NCBI GenBank assembly: GCA_004292955.1 | Contig: RDXX01000018.1 | Span: forward strand, 1-64,000 | Length of the DNA stretch: 64,000 bases | Direction: 5' to 3' | Source of the DNA: Oscillatoriales cyanobacterium | GTDB taxonomy: Bacteria; Cyanobacteriota; Cyanobacteriia; Cyanobacteriales; Microcoleaceae | In this document: positions 8,101 through 17,856 of the stretch, piece after piece | Position numbering within the stretch: position 1 is the stretch's first letter | Layout: each line of letters starts with the position of its first letter | The notes under the pieces: generated by a model | Databases searched by the model: none | Told to the model about the DNA's origin: nothing | What the model saw: only the letters and a program-made list of their open reading frames with translations | Translations under genes and position numbers: made by a program

Positions 8101-10437
8101 GGACCTCGCAACCCCCAAGCTGCATTCCTGAAAGGGAATTACAATCTGGCATTAGAAGACAGACAGCCGCTCGAAGTTCGCGTCACTCAGTTGGATATAG
8201 ACCAGCTACGGAAGGCTCCGATCGGACAAAACTATACTGATACAGCACCACCCAATGAGTTTTTGCTACCCAACAGCGGGATAATTTATGCTAGCCGGGA
8301 TGACGCGCTGCCCGATCGCAGCGATCGCACCCAGTCAACAACTGCACCGGGAACTATTGACGACAATACCAGCAGGCTAGCAAGTCCCACAGATGCTAGG
8401 CTCGACCCCAGTCGCAAGCCAAACGGAATTATGCTCGTTAACGGCGCTCAACTGTTCCGTCGCGCCACCCCCACAACTACCAGTGCGACTGATGTGGTCA
8501 TAGAAAAAGGAGTCACCCTAGTATCAAACTTGCCTGTCTACATCAAAGGAGACTTCAACTTTCACGGTCGTATCGATCCTCCCGCTACTGATCCTACCCA
8601 AGTTGAAGAATTTAACGCTCCTTTGGATCTACCTAGTTGGGGAAATTTCTACAATCGCATTGGTAGCAACATTCTGAACAAGAGCTTTGCGTGTCGCGCC
8701 GGAGACCCCAGGCTCCCAGACTGTCAAGGTGATTATTGGAGACCGGCAACGGTGCTAGCAGACTCAATCACCGTGCTGTCTAGCAATTTCCGTCCCGGCT
8801 TCCGTAACGAGGGAGACTTTGACCTGAGAAACAATGCAGGCAGTACAGTTCTTAAAGCCTTTAAAATAGATGGCACACCTGGTACTTTTGCCAACTTTGA
8901 CCCGGTGTCAGCCAAAGTCTCGCGATTGTATAACGGTTTATTTGCCAACAACTTTGTTACAAACGGACTTAGCAGCGGCTCATTTAATACTCAAGGCTTA
9001 ATTGATCCCCTCCCTACAGGTCTCACAGGCCTTCCCCCTGGTGCGCTTAATGATGCCACTTACACAGCAGCCCCTCCTGCACCGACTGCTTTGCCTACTC
9101 CCCTCCCAGTGACAGACAGTTCTTACTTCAACAACTTCGTCACTCCCGTCCAGCGGCGCGGTAACTTCCCCCATTACGTCATGGAAGTATGTGTCAAGCT
9201 GCCTACTGCTGCCTGTGGCCCTAATGATTGGTTTATAGATCCACCACGAATCGGAAATACAACAGGAACACAAGCAAACACTATTGCTGCGGGTAATCCC
9301 TACACTCAAGCTTTGACTTTGGCTGATACCAGTCAATTTAAAGCAGGGACAACAGCCAACCCACCCGTACCCGAATTACAGCGATTCCCTCGTCGTTTAG
9401 CTTTTCACCGGAACCTAACTAATCAATTAGTCGATGTTTCTGGGGCTAACGTTGTAACACCAGCAAATCCACCACAACCCCTAGGAATTAGTAGAACTAA
9501 CAATGTTCTGTTTGGCGAAGGTGATCTGACGGCTAACTCTTTGTGGTTCGTAGCATCTGCTGGCACGTCCGTAAATTATGGCGGCACGGGTGGCTCGCCC
9601 TACATAGTCAACAACGCTCAGAGAGACGGAAATGGTCAGGAGCTGCCACCATTGCCCTCCGCACCACCAGCAACACCACCATTGTCTCTGACGGCAACTC
9701 CCCTAGAGCAGCCTATGTTGATGCCAGTATTGCAAACTCAAGTATTGGTAAATACCAATGGTTCAGGATCGACACCCCCAGCATCCCTAAATGTCGCTAC
9801 TGTTGTTAATACGCGGTGGTTGCCGAGACCTACCGATACATCACAAAATCTGCTCTTGGTCGCGGGAGATACTCCTTCGCGAGCAATCTCGTCCACCGCA
9901 GGCGATTTTAATGGGGGGCTACAAAACTTGCCACGCTTTTTGGAAAATTGGAACTCTCCTAGTGGTAATGCTGCTACTAATATCCAAGGTGGTTTCTTTC
10001 AATTTAACCGCAGTGCCTACAGCACCGCTCCTTACACCCCTATTTTGAGTGAAGTCCCCTTAGATGTTGTCGCTATTCCACCTGTAGCACCAAATCTCCC
10101 TGAACAAAGACTCCAAAGTTTATTCACACTGACAACAGCTCCAACAGGCTACACTCCTCCTCCTGCAAGATATGTCACTAACATTGGTGGGAATCGGATT
10201 CCTTTCTTCAGCCCACCTATTCGTAACTGGGGTTATGATGTCGGCTTGCTGTCTCAGCCACCCGATTTGTTTACCCAAAGATTCACGACTCCTCCTGTCA
10301 CTCCCAAACCAGCAGAGTATTTCCGCGAAGTATCTCGCGATGACGACTGGGTAAAAACTTTGATGTGTGGGGTACTGGAGAGGGAAACCAGTAAGCTAGC
10401 AATTAACAACTCCATCCGTCCAAACTGTCCAAGTTGA
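5110..10437 (+). CDS. hpsA: Hormogonium polysaccharide biosynthesis protein HpsA
   Basis: N-terminal 'AGFVLPTVTMVLLVVILLTVAIVLRSFDRANMARNVRVNQQVLAAATPALDRAKAKI' matches remembered HpsA N-terminus; very large protein followed by HpsB/HpsC-like pseudopilins. ATG at 5110 preceded by AGGAAGG; the listed GTG at 5074 lies inside the tnpB element right end. Confidence 0.88.
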   Translation: MFKSKLSKVIVSLLRRIAGVTRSGAKRLMRAMLQALMAMGRRAKLPVAGFVLPTVTMVLLVVILLTVAIVLRSFDRANMARNVRVNQQVLAAATPALDRAKAKINYMLNGPLRPTATPSDKELYRLMAEYDTANPTTDIYSFGDETRLKLSFPLDAPTIDDPQKPPSTQNGAITTENKAINTAWRYPVDTNNDGFYDTFTLYGIFFRSPPLVPNGSNAGQFKRARKPLDARTPPMVLGSVKPGCEAAVGNAASLVGDSGWYRIKGRLQKSFFVYTVNVPVKAEDIPNNITTIGNTSDPANDPAKYKPFTGTTSLSALEYQQDAVRIPLSNNAVVYEDDLDISPGVPLNLNGRILTNSNLLVSSLSGANGVKLYQVSSPDSCFYDQENSKIIVGGNLINGNALDGRAIPVEAHLFKGANTPPDTSQFINNTNQSVSNTSFDVLYNNNAYANRLAMLVTAQEDKPPDSDPESVKLAIKGPPPKTRREALQAYFKERIRKVPFAEAPLGDKGVGTYSVASPPIVDSGNALRPVDDWSLPTGPGTAKEGGPGGNTGLSLKPEQLQAAKPDPQPEKELFLGDRINIGNNLPALRWDSTATPPAFLDRSEAQTVLPKTKWDNGAPDDRTRTPQVTQLGDVGGQDRGGFWENSAAEIPKTVVDGVGGLRVITGAGVYERVNSFLPPPLWDDPSTPTLLDSSPTYDDPATAAVETFPIVWPDSMPMSPVPGVQIVYNNGVADTVAPSAPANGWATLPLPNPDDTTTPTPLPPAENPAVGTTIDPNTPKYAKGDLRMRATAVYHYAQNGYDKSALALQPAGTQPTQTPIACVSSYYDPSTDSTARNITGVGLTGATFDVSGDTARGTRSTVFGSNNGVVYAWSGAARPGALALTNRLFTGGSTLETQANYVFPDGRFANEPLREALQLDDDKRTLAQKAAIDSTQCSLDILQATAPTTPTVAIPHGAIREVAFLNAREIKAIERDDLTTTGVDETFSLSSPLSPVGGPRNPQAAFLKGNYNLALEDRQPLEVRVTQLDIDQLRKAPIGQNYTDTAPPNEFLLPNSGIIYASRDDALPDRSDRTQSTTAPGTIDDNTSRLASPTDARLDPSRKPNGIMLVNGAQLFRRATPTTTSATDVVIEKGVTLVSNLPVYIKGDFNFHGRIDPPATDPTQVEEFNAPLDLPSWGNFYNRIGSNILNKSFACRAGDPRLPDCQGDYWRPATVLADSITVLSSNFRPGFRNEGDFDLRNNAGSTVLKAFKIDGTPGTFANFDPVSAKVSRLYNGLFANNFVTNGLSSGSFNTQGLIDPLPTGLTGLPPGALNDATYTAAPPAPTALPTPLPVTDSSYFNNFVTPVQRRGNFPHYVMEVCVKLPTAACGPNDWFIDPPRIGNTTGTQANTIAAGNPYTQALTLADTSQFKAGTTANPPVPELQRFPRRLAFHRNLTNQLVDVSGANVVTPANPPQPLGISRTNNVLFGEGDLTANSLWFVASAGTSVNYGGTGGSPYIVNNAQRDGNGQELPPLPSAPPATPPLSLTATPLEQPMLMPVLQTQVLVNTNGSGSTPPASLNVATVVNTRWLPRPTDTSQNLLLVAGDTPSRAISSTAGDFNGGLQNLPRFLENWNSPSGNAATNIQGGFFQFNRSAYSTAPYTPILSEVPLDVVAIPPVAPNLPEQRLQSLFTLTTAPTGYTPPPARYVTNIGGNRIPFFSPPIRNWGYDVGLLSQPPDLFTQRFTTPPVTPKPAEYFREVSRDDDWVKTLMCGVLERETSKLAINNSIRPNCPS

Positions 10438-10556
10438 TACGCTAATAATCTTTCAGGGTGTGTCAAAAATGGAAAATTACTGAGCTTTGAGAAACTTTCC
10501 CTGACTGACACATCTTACAAGTTAATTTTTGCCGCGCAATTACTGGAGTTTTATTT

Positions 10557-11207
10557 ATGACTAAGCGCAAACAACAGCAAAATTTATGTCAGTCGCCAGA
10601 CGGTGGCTACACGATTATCGAATCATTGGTAGCGATGGTTGTAGTCTCGGTGCTGATGATTGCGATCGCCCCCGTGATGGCTTTCTCAGTAGCAACTCGC
10701 GTACAAGCGCGGCGGACGGAACTCGCCACGCAAGCAGCAAGAACATACATTGATGGTTTGAGAACAGGGGCGATCAAGCCTCCAAATAATCCGCAACCTA
10801 CTGGGTTTCCAGTTAAAGGAGATATCTCTGCCCCTAATCTCCCAAATAATGTAAATGCTTTATACTGCGTTAACTTTGACAGCACTCCAGACTGCCAAAA
10901 TACCAGTAATAAAGACTTTCTCGTTCAAGGTATTTGGGATGTTGGTCCAGTAACCTTAGCTAATCCTAACAATCCAACGCCAGTAGGTTACAACCTAATC
11001 GTTCGGGTTTACAGAGCAGATTCCTTTGCTCCTGGGGTAGCCCTAAGAGATCCAAGAAATAGCAAGCAATCTGTTGTGGGGGGACTGGGCGATCGAACAA
11101 TTCCTGTAGTAGAAATGAGCACACAGATCCCTCCTACAAGTGGAGGTGGATCTGCTTACAGCTCTCTGTGCGATCGAACCAAAGGCTGTAAAAAAACAAC
11201 ACCATAA
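10557..11207 (+). CDS. hpsB: Hormogonium polysaccharide secretion pseudopilin HpsB
   Basis: Type IV pilin-like N-terminus 'GGYTIIESLVAMVVVSVLMIAIAPVMAFSVATR'; immediately after hpsA. Confidence 0.85.
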   Translation: MTKRKQQQNLCQSPDGGYTIIESLVAMVVVSVLMIAIAPVMAFSVATRVQARRTELATQAARTYIDGLRTGAIKPPNNPQPTGFPVKGDISAPNLPNNVNALYCVNFDSTPDCQNTSNKDFLVQGIWDVGPVTLANPNNPTPVGYNLIVRVYRADSFAPGVALRDPRNSKQSVVGGLGDRTIPVVEMSTQIPPTSGGGSAYSSLCDRTKGCKKTTP

Positions 11208-11244
11208 AAGTTTCTGTTTTTAGACTAAAAAAGTCTTTCACAAA

Positions 11245-12303
11245 TTGGCAAAGGAAGAAGTGAAAATGAAAAATTTACTCAGGTTGCTTCTAAAAAGTCA
11301 GCACCAGCAAAACCTCTCTAAGCTACCTCAAACAGAAAAGGGCATGACCCTAATCGAGCTGTTGATCGGAACGGTGATGGCATTTTTGATTCTGACGCCG
11401 ATGCTCGCCTTTGTAGTCGATATGCTGAATACCGACAGAAGGGAACAAGTCAAGGCAAATACCGAGCAAGATATTCAAGCAGCAGTTGATTTCATCGCTC
11501 AAGATTTGAGTCAAGCAATTTATATTTATGACAATAGTACAACCAATGGTATCCCTAAAATATCAAGTTTTCTCCCCCTCACAACAGCAACTCAAACCCC
11601 TATTCTTGTATTTTGGAAGCGACAACTTCAGAGAAATGCTCTTCCCTATGCTCCAACAGCACCGAATACTCCTGCACCAGATACTTGCGATTCAGGTACA
11701 GTGTGTAATGACACCTATGTTTTATCATTAGTCGCCTACTACAAAGTTAGCGCCTCCGATCCTACTTGGTGTGAACCTAAAGGAAACCCATGTCCTAACC
11801 GTATTGTTCGGTATCAAATTCGAGACGGGCTAAAAGACCCTCAAGCTACTGCGGCTAGTCCTTACTATACTTCTGTAGAAACAGGACAAAAAATAAGCGC
11901 CGCCTATAATCGAAGTTTTGACATCAGTAAGCCTACAGAAAATGTGACCCTAGGAAGCAATCTTTGGGACCCGCAATCGCAAGATGTATTAGTTAATTAC
12001 ATCGATCACAACCCAGTAGCACTCACAGGCAATGAATGCCAGACTGCTCTTAGCAAGCCCAGAACTACTGATTCTAGTAATGCACTAATCGATGAAACAA
12101 CGCTAAAAATAACCGATGGTCCAACAAATCAAACAAATAGCTTCTACGCTTGTGTCGATACTGCTAGAAATTTAGCCAGAGTTACTATTAGAGGAAACAG
12201 CCTCCGCCGCCTTCAGACCGATGCTAATTATGATGCCAATAGATCGGCTTTTTTCCCAACAGCAAGCGTTCAAGTACAAGGTTTGGGAGCGCGAGGGAAA
12301 TAA
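11245..12303 (+). CDS. hpsC: Hormogonium polysaccharide secretion pseudopilin HpsC
   Basis: 'KGMTLIELLIGTVMAFLILTPMLAFVVDMLNTDRREQVKANTEQDIQAAVDFIAQDLSQAIYIYDN'. Confidence 0.85.
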   Translation: MAKEEVKMKNLLRLLLKSQHQQNLSKLPQTEKGMTLIELLIGTVMAFLILTPMLAFVVDMLNTDRREQVKANTEQDIQAAVDFIAQDLSQAIYIYDNSTTNGIPKISSFLPLTTATQTPILVFWKRQLQRNALPYAPTAPNTPAPDTCDSGTVCNDTYVLSLVAYYKVSASDPTWCEPKGNPCPNRIVRYQIRDGLKDPQATAASPYYTSVETGQKISAAYNRSFDISKPTENVTLGSNLWDPQSQDVLVNYIDHNPVALTGNECQTALSKPRTTDSSNALIDETTLKITDGPTNQTNSFYACVDTARNLARVTIRGNSLRRLQTDANYDANRSAFFPTASVQVQGLGARGK

Positions 12304-12362
12304 CTTGTGTTTGAGAATGATTTACTAAGTGCGCTAGTGTTGGATCAAAACAGGAAAGTAGA

Positions 12363-12968
12363 ATGAAAACCCCAATATTATTAAAAGTTTTGCAGATGTC
12401 TGCAACAAAAAACAACCCCGATTACAAAAAGATTGCATCCATAAAGGGCGATGCAGGGTTCACCATTTTAGAATTGCTGGTCGTAGTGATTATGTTAGGT
12501 ATATTAGCTTCGATCGCCGCTCCGGGCTGGCTGGGCTTCATCAACCGACAAAGAGTCCGCACTGTGAACGATCGAGTTTTCCAATCATTACGAACTGCAC
12601 AAAGCGAAGCTAAGCGAACTAAGCGTGATGTAACGATTGTATTCAATAATAATACAAGCACTCCTCCCGTTGACCCGCCAACAGTTGCGATCAATGGTAA
12701 TACGCAGCAGTTAAATGCTCAAGGTGAAATTAAACCCGGCACTATTGCACTTCGTACTAATGCACCTGCACCATCTGCAAACTCAATCACTTTTGACTAC
12801 CAGGGAAACGTGAATCAACTTCCCCTAGATCCATCAAGTCCAAATGGTCATCGATTTGTTGCCACAGTTTCTGTATCTGGTGGCGGTGCGAAACAGTGCG
12901 TATTTGTGGAAACTCTCATAGGAGGAATGAGAACTGCTGAAGGAAATGATTGCCCGACGCTACCCTAG
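12363..12968 (+). CDS. GspH/FimT-like pseudopilin
   Basis: 'DAGFTILELLVVVIMLGILASIAAPGWLGFINRQRVRTVNDRVFQSLRTAQSEAKRTKRDV'. Confidence 0.85.
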   Translation: MKTPILLKVLQMSATKNNPDYKKIASIKGDAGFTILELLVVVIMLGILASIAAPGWLGFINRQRVRTVNDRVFQSLRTAQSEAKRTKRDVTIVFNNNTSTPPVDPPTVAINGNTQQLNAQGEIKPGTIALRTNAPAPSANSITFDYQGNVNQLPLDPSSPNGHRFVATVSVSGGGAKQCVFVETLIGGMRTAEGNDCPTLP

Positions 12969-13082
12969 CTTTCAATAAATTTAATCTTAATCTCTAACAT
13001 CAATTCCGCGTAAGTGCTGAATTGCTAAAATCTATTAACTTAAATTCTTTTATATTTATAATCTAATTAAAATATACAAACT

Positions 13083-13721
13083 ATGCAGCTAGAACTCAAG
13101 CAAATCACCGTACCACCAGGAAATCAACTATTGCTCAGAGACATCACCTGGCAAATGTTTGAAACCCTACTAACAGAATTGGGAGAAAACCGCTCATCCC
13201 GACTTTCATACAGCAACAGAACATTAGAAATCATGGTTCCGTGCATGGAACACGAAGTTAACAAAGTGCTGATTGGCGACTTATTAAAAATTCTCCTCGA
13301 AGAACTAGATATAGAATTTTGGCCGCTGGGTTCAACCACATTCAAAAATGCAAAAATAGCTCAAGGAGTAGAAGCCGACAACAGTTTCTACATCCAAAAC
13401 GAAGCCGCAGTCAGAGGCAAAAACCGCATCGATTTAGAGACAGATCCACCTCCCGATTTAGCCATAGAAATAGACATCACCTCCCGCACTCAATTCAACA
13501 ACTACGAAGCATTGGGAGTTCCCGAATTGTGGCGCTACAACGGCCGCAGCCTGCAAATCAGTGTATTGCAAGATGGAAAATACGTACAGTCCGATCGCAG
13601 TTTCCAATTTCCCAGCTTCCCGATCGCCCATCTCATCCCCCAGTATGTAGATCGCAGCAAAACAGCCGGCAGAAACGTCGCCATGAAAGCCTTTCGAGCT
13701 TTAGTACGATCGCAAATTTAG
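13083..13721 (+). CDS. Uma2 family endonuclease-like protein
   Basis: 'RLSYSNRTLEIMVPCMEHE', 'GVEADNSFYI', 'PPDLAIEIDITS' motifs. Confidence 0.85.
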   Translation: MQLELKQITVPPGNQLLLRDITWQMFETLLTELGENRSSRLSYSNRTLEIMVPCMEHEVNKVLIGDLLKILLEELDIEFWPLGSTTFKNAKIAQGVEADNSFYIQNEAAVRGKNRIDLETDPPPDLAIEIDITSRTQFNNYEALGVPELWRYNGRSLQISVLQDGKYVQSDRSFQFPSFPIAHLIPQYVDRSKTAGRNVAMKAFRALVRSQI

Positions 13722-13943
13722 CAGCCCCGCAAGCTCTCATCCACAGCGGGCGATCGCATCAATACCCGCAATTTGTCCCAAAGGGCGATCCTCATCCACA
13801 CCGCCCCTACCAGATCCTAATTTTTTATGTAAATTTTATTTAAGCGACCTATACAGTAACCACGCTCAAAGTTAAAATACTCCCAACAAAAATAGAGCCT
13901 TCCAGCTATTTTTTTTAAACAAAAAATCACTGAGTGTACTTAC

Positions 13944-14576
13944 GTGTCAACAAATAAAACCCCCAAACGCAGATCCACAGCACCTAACGCCGGTTTTACA
14001 ATGCTTGAGACATTGATAATTATCGCAATACTGGGGATATTTTGTGCGATCGCCAGCCCCTCTTGGCTAATGTTCATCAACAACCAGCGTTTGAAGGTAT
14101 CAGTCGATCGGGCTTATTGGGCAATGGAACTTGCCCAAAGCAACGCCAAACGCGACAAAATTGCATGGCAATCCAGCTTCAAGCAAGTAGGAGAAAACCT
14201 ACAAGTAGCAGTCCACAAAGCCGAGATTACACCAGCCCAAGTACCAGCCAACCAATGGAAAAATCTAGAATATCAGATTAGGATAAATCAAAATGACACA
14301 ACATTGCGGAAGGTCAATGAGAACACAAATGAAGTAAAAGAAAATGGAACAGTCTGGCGAGCCATGTTCAATTACCAAGGTTGCCCAGTGTATAACAAAA
14401 CTGACGAATGCGGCCTCACAAGCATTCTAGCAAAAGGAAACCTCACACTATCTCATCCAAATCTTCCAAAAGGCGATCGATGCGTCATCATCTCCACACT
14501 TTTAGGACATACACGCACCTCCGAAAGACAAAGAAAACCCAATCCAGACAATAACAAAAATAGATTCTGTTACTGA
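13944..14576 (+). CDS. GspH/FimT-like pseudopilin (second copy), GTG start
   Basis: 'NAGFTMLETLIIIAILGIFCAIASPSWLMFINNQRLKVSVDRAYWAMELAQSNAKRDKIAWQ', similar to the 12363..12968 product. Confidence 0.8.
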   Translation: MSTNKTPKRRSTAPNAGFTMLETLIIIAILGIFCAIASPSWLMFINNQRLKVSVDRAYWAMELAQSNAKRDKIAWQSSFKQVGENLQVAVHKAEITPAQVPANQWKNLEYQIRINQNDTTLRKVNENTNEVKENGTVWRAMFNYQGCPVYNKTDECGLTSILAKGNLTLSHPNLPKGDRCVIISTLLGHTRTSERQRKPNPDNNKNRFCY

Positions 14577-14629
14577 ATTCAGTTACATCGAATTCGGCGA
14601 TCGATATATCACCGATCAACCCAAAATCC

Positions 14630-14925
14630 CGGCGGTTGAAACCGCGTCTACACAAACAAAACCCGCCTCCGCGGGTTGAAGAGTCAATCGCACATTTCTC
14701 TCAAATTCCATATTTCTTCGTCCGCGGAGGCGGACATCGTTTGTGTAGGCGCGGTTTCCAACCGCCGGGATTTCTCAAATTCCATATTTCTTCGTCCGAG
14801 GCGGACATCGTTTGTGTAGACGCGGTTTCCAACCGCCAAGATTTCTCAAATTCCATATTTCTTCGTCCGCGGAGGCGGACATCGTTTGTGTAGACGCGGT
14901 TTCCAACCGCCAAGATTTCTGCTTC
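14630..14925. repeat. Repeat family A ('GCGGTTGAAACCGC ... CCCGCCTCCGCGGG'), 4 copies
   Basis: One forward and three reverse copies; the reverse copies are spaced 74 and 71 bp. Array abuts the stop codon of ftsI. Confidence 0.9.
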
Positions 14926-16833
14926 CTACTTCTTACTCGGCGCAATCTTCTCAATATTAATCAGCGCCTCCATCACCGACTCCACAATCGGCGCCGCCAC
15001 AACTCCCCCCGTACCACCACCCTTAGGCTCATCAATCACCGCCAGCACCACATACCGAGGAGCCTCCACAGGCATGATCCCCACAAAGCTAGTAATAATC
15101 GCCTTATCAGAATAACCCCTACCAGCACTAGCTTTTTGAGCCGTCCCCGTTTTCCCAGCAATCCGATACCCAGGAATTTGTGCAGCTTTCCCCGTACCAC
15201 CATCCACCACAGTTTCCATCATTTCCAAAACCTTCTTGGTAGTTTGTGGCGAAAAAACCTGCTTCGGAACAGCCCTCGGCAGCTTCCAAAAAGGTTGACC
15301 TTCGCGATCGAAAAGTCCCCGCACAACATGAGGAGTTACCAACTTGCCACCGTTAGCCAAAGCCCCATTAAGCTGCACCAACTGCATCGGAGTCATCGAA
15401 AAACCCTGACCAAAAGCAGTAGTGGCAACTTCCACCGGAGAATTGATAAATTGCTCTCGATTTTTAAGCTGACTCGTTACTTCAAAAGGCAAATCTGTAC
15501 CCGAAGTTTGTCCCAGTCCCAATTTTTCTAAAGCTTGATAGTAAAGAGAAGATTTCATCGTGTTCATTACGTGAACCATCCCCACATTACTAGAATGTTT
15601 CAAAATCTCCGTAACAGTCGAAGGGCCGCGGGCGCCTGCTTGTTTGTAATCGGAATTTTGGATAGTCCAGATATCCATATAAATCCGACCTTCGTCGTTA
15701 AACACAGTGTTAGGCTTGACCGCACCGGCTTCCAGGGCGATCGCCACATTAATCGGTTTAAAAGTCGAACCAGGCTCATAAACATCAGTTACAGCCCAAT
15801 TTTTATAGCGCGACAAATCGAAATTAAAATATTGATTCGGATCGTAGGAAGGTTCAGCCACCACCGACAGCAACTCCCCGTTGCGGGCATCCATCACAAT
15901 CACCGCGCCGCGCTTCGCCTCGTGTTTCAGCATTTTCTCCTTCAGAGCAATCCGGGCCGCCCGCTGCAAGCGACTGTCGATCGTCAATTGCAATTTCAAG
16001 TCATCAAGCTGCACAAAACCCGCCGTCAGTCGATCGGGAAGCCAACGCCCGTCGATCGACTTACTAAATTGAATCGACGGCATCGATCGTTCCAGCAAAT
16101 TCTGCTGGCTGTATTCCACCCCCGCCTGTCCCTTCCGTTCCCCATCCACATAACCCAGAACATCCGCCGCCAAATCCTGCTGCGGGTAAAAACGCTGCTG
16201 CTGCCGCACCAACTCCAGCCCATCCACAGGACTATCTTTAATTTGCATCTGCCCCACGCGATCGGCAACCTCTTGAGCCAAAGAACTAGCAATCGTAATA
16301 CCGCTTTCTGCCAGATTAAACCTTCGCAGCAGTTCAGTTTCCGCCGTATTGCCAGGGGCTACTTCGATCGGCAACATCGGAGCCAATTTAGCCGCAATAT
16401 CCGCCTTCGAGTGCTTGAACAACTTCGGGTGAGCGTAGAGAGTGTACACCTGTCTGTCGATCGCCAACACATTCCCCGCGCGATCGACGATCGGGCGTCT
16501 CGGCACAAACGGCTTCGTTTTGAGAGTTTGCTGCTGAAGAGCCTGTTTGCGTAGCGCCGGAGCTCGCGTCACCTGCAAATAAAACAAATTTACAGCCAGC
16601 CCCAGCCCCCCGAGCATCAACACCACCCACACAACCCACAAGCGGAACTTGTTGCGTTTTAAACGCTCCAGGGGTGGCCGAGGCGGGCTGCTAGCCGTAG
16701 CCGCAACTCTGGGTTTGACTGGTTTGCCCCACCAAGTGCGTGAAGCGTAGCTATCCCGTAGGGAATCGCTCGACGCTTTTGGACGTTTAAAATTCGGCGA
16801 TCTGTAGCGGTCAAAACGGGGATCGTAGCTCAT
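14926..16833 (-). CDS. ftsI: Penicillin-binding protein 2 / peptidoglycan transpeptidase FtsI
   Basis: PBP dimerisation domain and transpeptidase: 'EPGSTFKPINV' (SxxK), 'KHSSNVGMV' (SxN), 'AGKTGTAQ' (KTG). Confidence 0.92.
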   Translation of the reverse strand: MSYDPRFDRYRSPNFKRPKASSDSLRDSYASRTWWGKPVKPRVAATASSPPRPPLERLKRNKFRLWVVWVVLMLGGLGLAVNLFYLQVTRAPALRKQALQQQTLKTKPFVPRRPIVDRAGNVLAIDRQVYTLYAHPKLFKHSKADIAAKLAPMLPIEVAPGNTAETELLRRFNLAESGITIASSLAQEVADRVGQMQIKDSPVDGLELVRQQQRFYPQQDLAADVLGYVDGERKGQAGVEYSQQNLLERSMPSIQFSKSIDGRWLPDRLTAGFVQLDDLKLQLTIDSRLQRAARIALKEKMLKHEAKRGAVIVMDARNGELLSVVAEPSYDPNQYFNFDLSRYKNWAVTDVYEPGSTFKPINVAIALEAGAVKPNTVFNDEGRIYMDIWTIQNSDYKQAGARGPSTVTEILKHSSNVGMVHVMNTMKSSLYYQALEKLGLGQTSGTDLPFEVTSQLKNREQFINSPVEVATTAFGQGFSMTPMQLVQLNGALANGGKLVTPHVVRGLFDREGQPFWKLPRAVPKQVFSPQTTKKVLEMMETVVDGGTGKAAQIPGYRIAGKTGTAQKASAGRGYSDKAIITSFVGIMPVEAPRYVVLAVIDEPKGGGTGGVVAAPIVESVMEALINIEKIAPSKK

Positions 16834-17262
16834 AGCATTCTAAATTTACCGACAAGTTCTACCATTTTAGATTTTAGATTTTAGATTTTAGATTTATGAA
16901 TTGAATAATTGAAGAATTGCGAATAATTTATAAATATTAAATTGGGATTTGCTGCTTACTGTAGCATTATTTTTTTGAACTTCTCTTTATTATTTTCAAA
17001 TAATATTTGAAAACTTTAACCGAGGGTAGGTAGGACCAAAATCGATCGGCACTTTCACAAAAATCAAACCCGAAGCAAGACCCTCGGACACATCCCCAAG
17101 AGGGCCCTCTCCGCGTTGACATTGCCCAAAAACGGGTACCGCAGTTCCGACAGACAATGTTTGTGCATCCCCAAATTTTAGACTCAAGATTCAAGCCTCC
17201 AGATTCACGGCGCTGCGAGTCAATCTAAAATCTCAAATCTCAAATCTCAAATCGACATTGCC

Positions 17263-17856
17263 TCAATAGCCCAGCGGCGTTTCCCCACCCGATCGCTTCT
17301 TGAGAGCAGGTTCTTCGGAATTTGGTGCCGCCGCACCGGGCGATCGGTTTTCCGGGGCCGGGCGCAAGAAAATCGTGTCCGCAGGCTTCTGTGCAGCCAA
17401 ACCGGTTTCTGGATTTTCAGCTTCTTTAGCAAGTTGGTGTTTCAAGACTTCGCTAGCAGCACTCAACTGCTGTTCGCCCCGGCGCAGAGTTTCCAGCTTT
17501 TGATACTCTTGACTCCAGCGCTGCTCGCCGTAAACAGTCAAACCGTAGAGAGTCAGAGCGCCGCCCAACAGCAGCACCAATGCGGCCCAGGAGGCGCGCT
17601 CCACCCGCAGGAGCGATCGCAGCCACATCGGATGCGACTGGCGATCGGGCATCACTTTCAGCACCGATCCTTGCGCGCGAGGTTTGGCCTGTTCGTCCGC
17701 TGGGGAGTAGTTAGGCAATTGGGGCCCAGTTTTTGCCCGTCTAGCTCGGGCAATAGAAGTAACTTTGCTTTTGGCGGCGTCTGTGGTGGGCTTGCCGGTC
17801 GATCGGGAGCGGCGGGGAGAATCCGGGGATCTGATAGCAGCGGTCATAAAAAACAC
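17263..17856 (-). CDS. Small bitopic membrane protein upstream of ftsI (FtsL-like topology)
   Basis: Basic N-terminal region, single TM 'WAALVLLLGGALTLYGLTVYG', then coiled-coil-like 'WSQEYQKLETLRRGEQQLSAASEVLKHQLAKEAENP'. Confidence 0.6.
   Translation of the reverse strand: MFFMTAAIRSPDSPRRSRSTGKPTTDAAKSKVTSIARARRAKTGPQLPNYSPADEQAKPRAQGSVLKVMPDRQSHPMWLRSLLRVERASWAALVLLLGGALTLYGLTVYGEQRWSQEYQKLETLRRGEQQLSAASEVLKHQLAKEAENPETGLAAQKPADTIFLRPAPENRSPGAAAPNSEEPALKKRSGGETPLGY

Noticed and set aside
15535-16554. 339-aa plus-strand ORF antisense to ftsI
   Set aside because: R/H/S/I-rich composition typical of an antisense shadow ORF over a GC-rich gene; ftsI on the opposite strand has clear catalytic motifs.
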